From Alteromonadaceae bacterium (GTDB lineage Bacteria; Pseudomonadota; Gammaproteobacteria; Enterobacterales; Alteromonadaceae), in contig JABXHM010000003.1 in the NCBI GenBank assembly GCA_013373625.1, forward strand, positions 329,819 through 393,818: 64,000 bases of DNA, read 5' to 3'. The notes below the pieces were generated by a model. That model did not search any database, had not been told where the DNA came from, and saw nothing but the letters and a program-made list of their open reading frames with translations. A program made the translations under genes and the position numbers. This document shows, piece after piece, positions 63,424-64,000 of the stretch (the stretch's first letter is position 1; every line of letters starts with the position of its first letter).

Positions 63424-63732
63424 TGTAAGGTCCTTTTCGATGCTTGAAGTTAACATTAGTTGGTTCATACATTGTTACGTTAATTGAGCAAAATGGCTTT
63501 CTCTATTTATCAAACAAATCATTCTTTTTTTTGGAATGAGCGTTAGCATGATTGCGTCTCTGGTGCATTTATCAACACAAATTGCTTTGTATTTCGCCAG
63601 GCATACGATAACCTTTATATGGATCCGGATATTTTAAATAGCCTGATTGCTCCAAAACACCTCATTGTTTTGTCATTTATCGAAGATAGCTGGCTTAGCG
63701 CACTGACTATAGCCACTACTGAGTACCGGTAA

Positions 63733-64000
63733 ATGCCCCACCTTCGTTTAAGTTACCAAACTGTTGAGTTTGGCGAGACTGATATTCACCTTTGTACCTT
63801 GCGTAACAATCAGGAATTTTACGACCCGGATCTGATCGCAGAAAAACTCGGCATCAGTTCTGCTTCCTGGCCTATTTTTGGCATCGTATGGCCTTCAGGT
63901 ATTGTTCTTGCCCACTTTATGAATAACTACGATACCCAGGCCAAGCGGATCCTGGAAGTAGGCTGCGGCATGGCATTATCGAGCCTGTTACTGAATAAAA
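63733..64000 (+). CDS. SAM-dependent methyltransferase, N-terminal part (runs off the window)
   Basis: From ATG 63733 the frame is open to the window edge (89 codons). After about 55 residues that include WPIFGIVWPSGIVLAHFMN, the sequence ILEVGCGMALSSLLLN forms motif I, the SAM-binding glycine loop of class I methyltransferases. The layout resembles the METTL23/lysine-methyltransferase-like group of bacterial proteins. The rest is outside the window. The start has a weak ribosome-binding site. Confidence 0.7.
   Translation, partial: MPHLRLSYQTVEFGETDIHLCTLRNNQEFYDPDLIAEKLGISSASWPIFGIVWPSGIVLAHFMNNYDTQAKRILEVGCGMALSSLLLNK

Overview
The window looks like a chromosomal segment of a marine gammaproteobacterium, most probably in the Alteromonadaceae. 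This is an inference from gene content and order: a lptM-lysA-dapF-DUF484-xerC-yigB block, RraA, SelO, LeuA of the long type next to an Lrp/AsnC regulator, DUF3300 and DUF1439 proteins, a PEP-CTERM protein and a GH10 lipoprotein. No rRNA, tRNA, insertion sequence, prophage or CRISPR array was seen.

Layout. 1-890: N-terminal part of an S41-type protease lipoprotein, running off the left edge. 1180-4193: a GbsR-like regulator and a short-Q-loop cytochrome bd oxidase in one operon, with a long inverted repeat and an FNR-like box in front. 4391-6710: an Lrp/AsnC regulator divergent from leuA. 6732-8780: a DUF2239 protein coupled to a MATE exporter, with two short palindromes upstream. 9089-13765: a four-gene peptide/nickel-type ABC importer with translational overlaps. 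13942-16269: a degenerate HD-GYP-like protein and RraA. 16491-22755: PAP2 phosphatase and glycosyltransferase, then lysine/DAP synthesis and XerC. 22987-26658: GH10 xylanase-like lipoprotein and a PEP-CTERM protein. 26702-30517: an A+T-richer accessory stretch with few recognisable genes, including a protein built of 22 twelve-residue repeats, a lipoprotein, a small unknown protein and a short OmpA-like domain protein. 30647-46000: mostly housekeeping genes (ycbL, cysE, uvrD with an SOS box, a diguanylate cyclase, rarD, mgtE, recQ, GST, selO, ribA). 45872-53085: envelope and stress genes (DUF3300, ATP-grasp, DUF1439, MscS, ZntB, an MCP, DUF6436). 53110-55912: a CoA-transferase/GNAT fusion overlapping a histone-deacetylase-like gene. 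56075-61115: an AcrAB-type pump divergent from its TetR regulator over a palindromic operator. 61158-64000: small proteins, YceI and the start of a methyltransferase.

How genes work together. Three local regulatory circuits can be read from the DNA: GbsR/FNR on the bd oxidase, DUF2239 (candidate regulator) on the MATE pump, and AcrR on AcrAB. UvrD is probably in the LexA regulon. The acetyl-CoA/GNAT protein and the deacetylase would place protein acetylation and deacetylation in one transcript. The least explained part is 25400-30520, which holds a candidate structured RNA, a PEP-CTERM gene with two plausible starts, ambiguous small ORFs and the dodecapeptide-repeat protein cluster.
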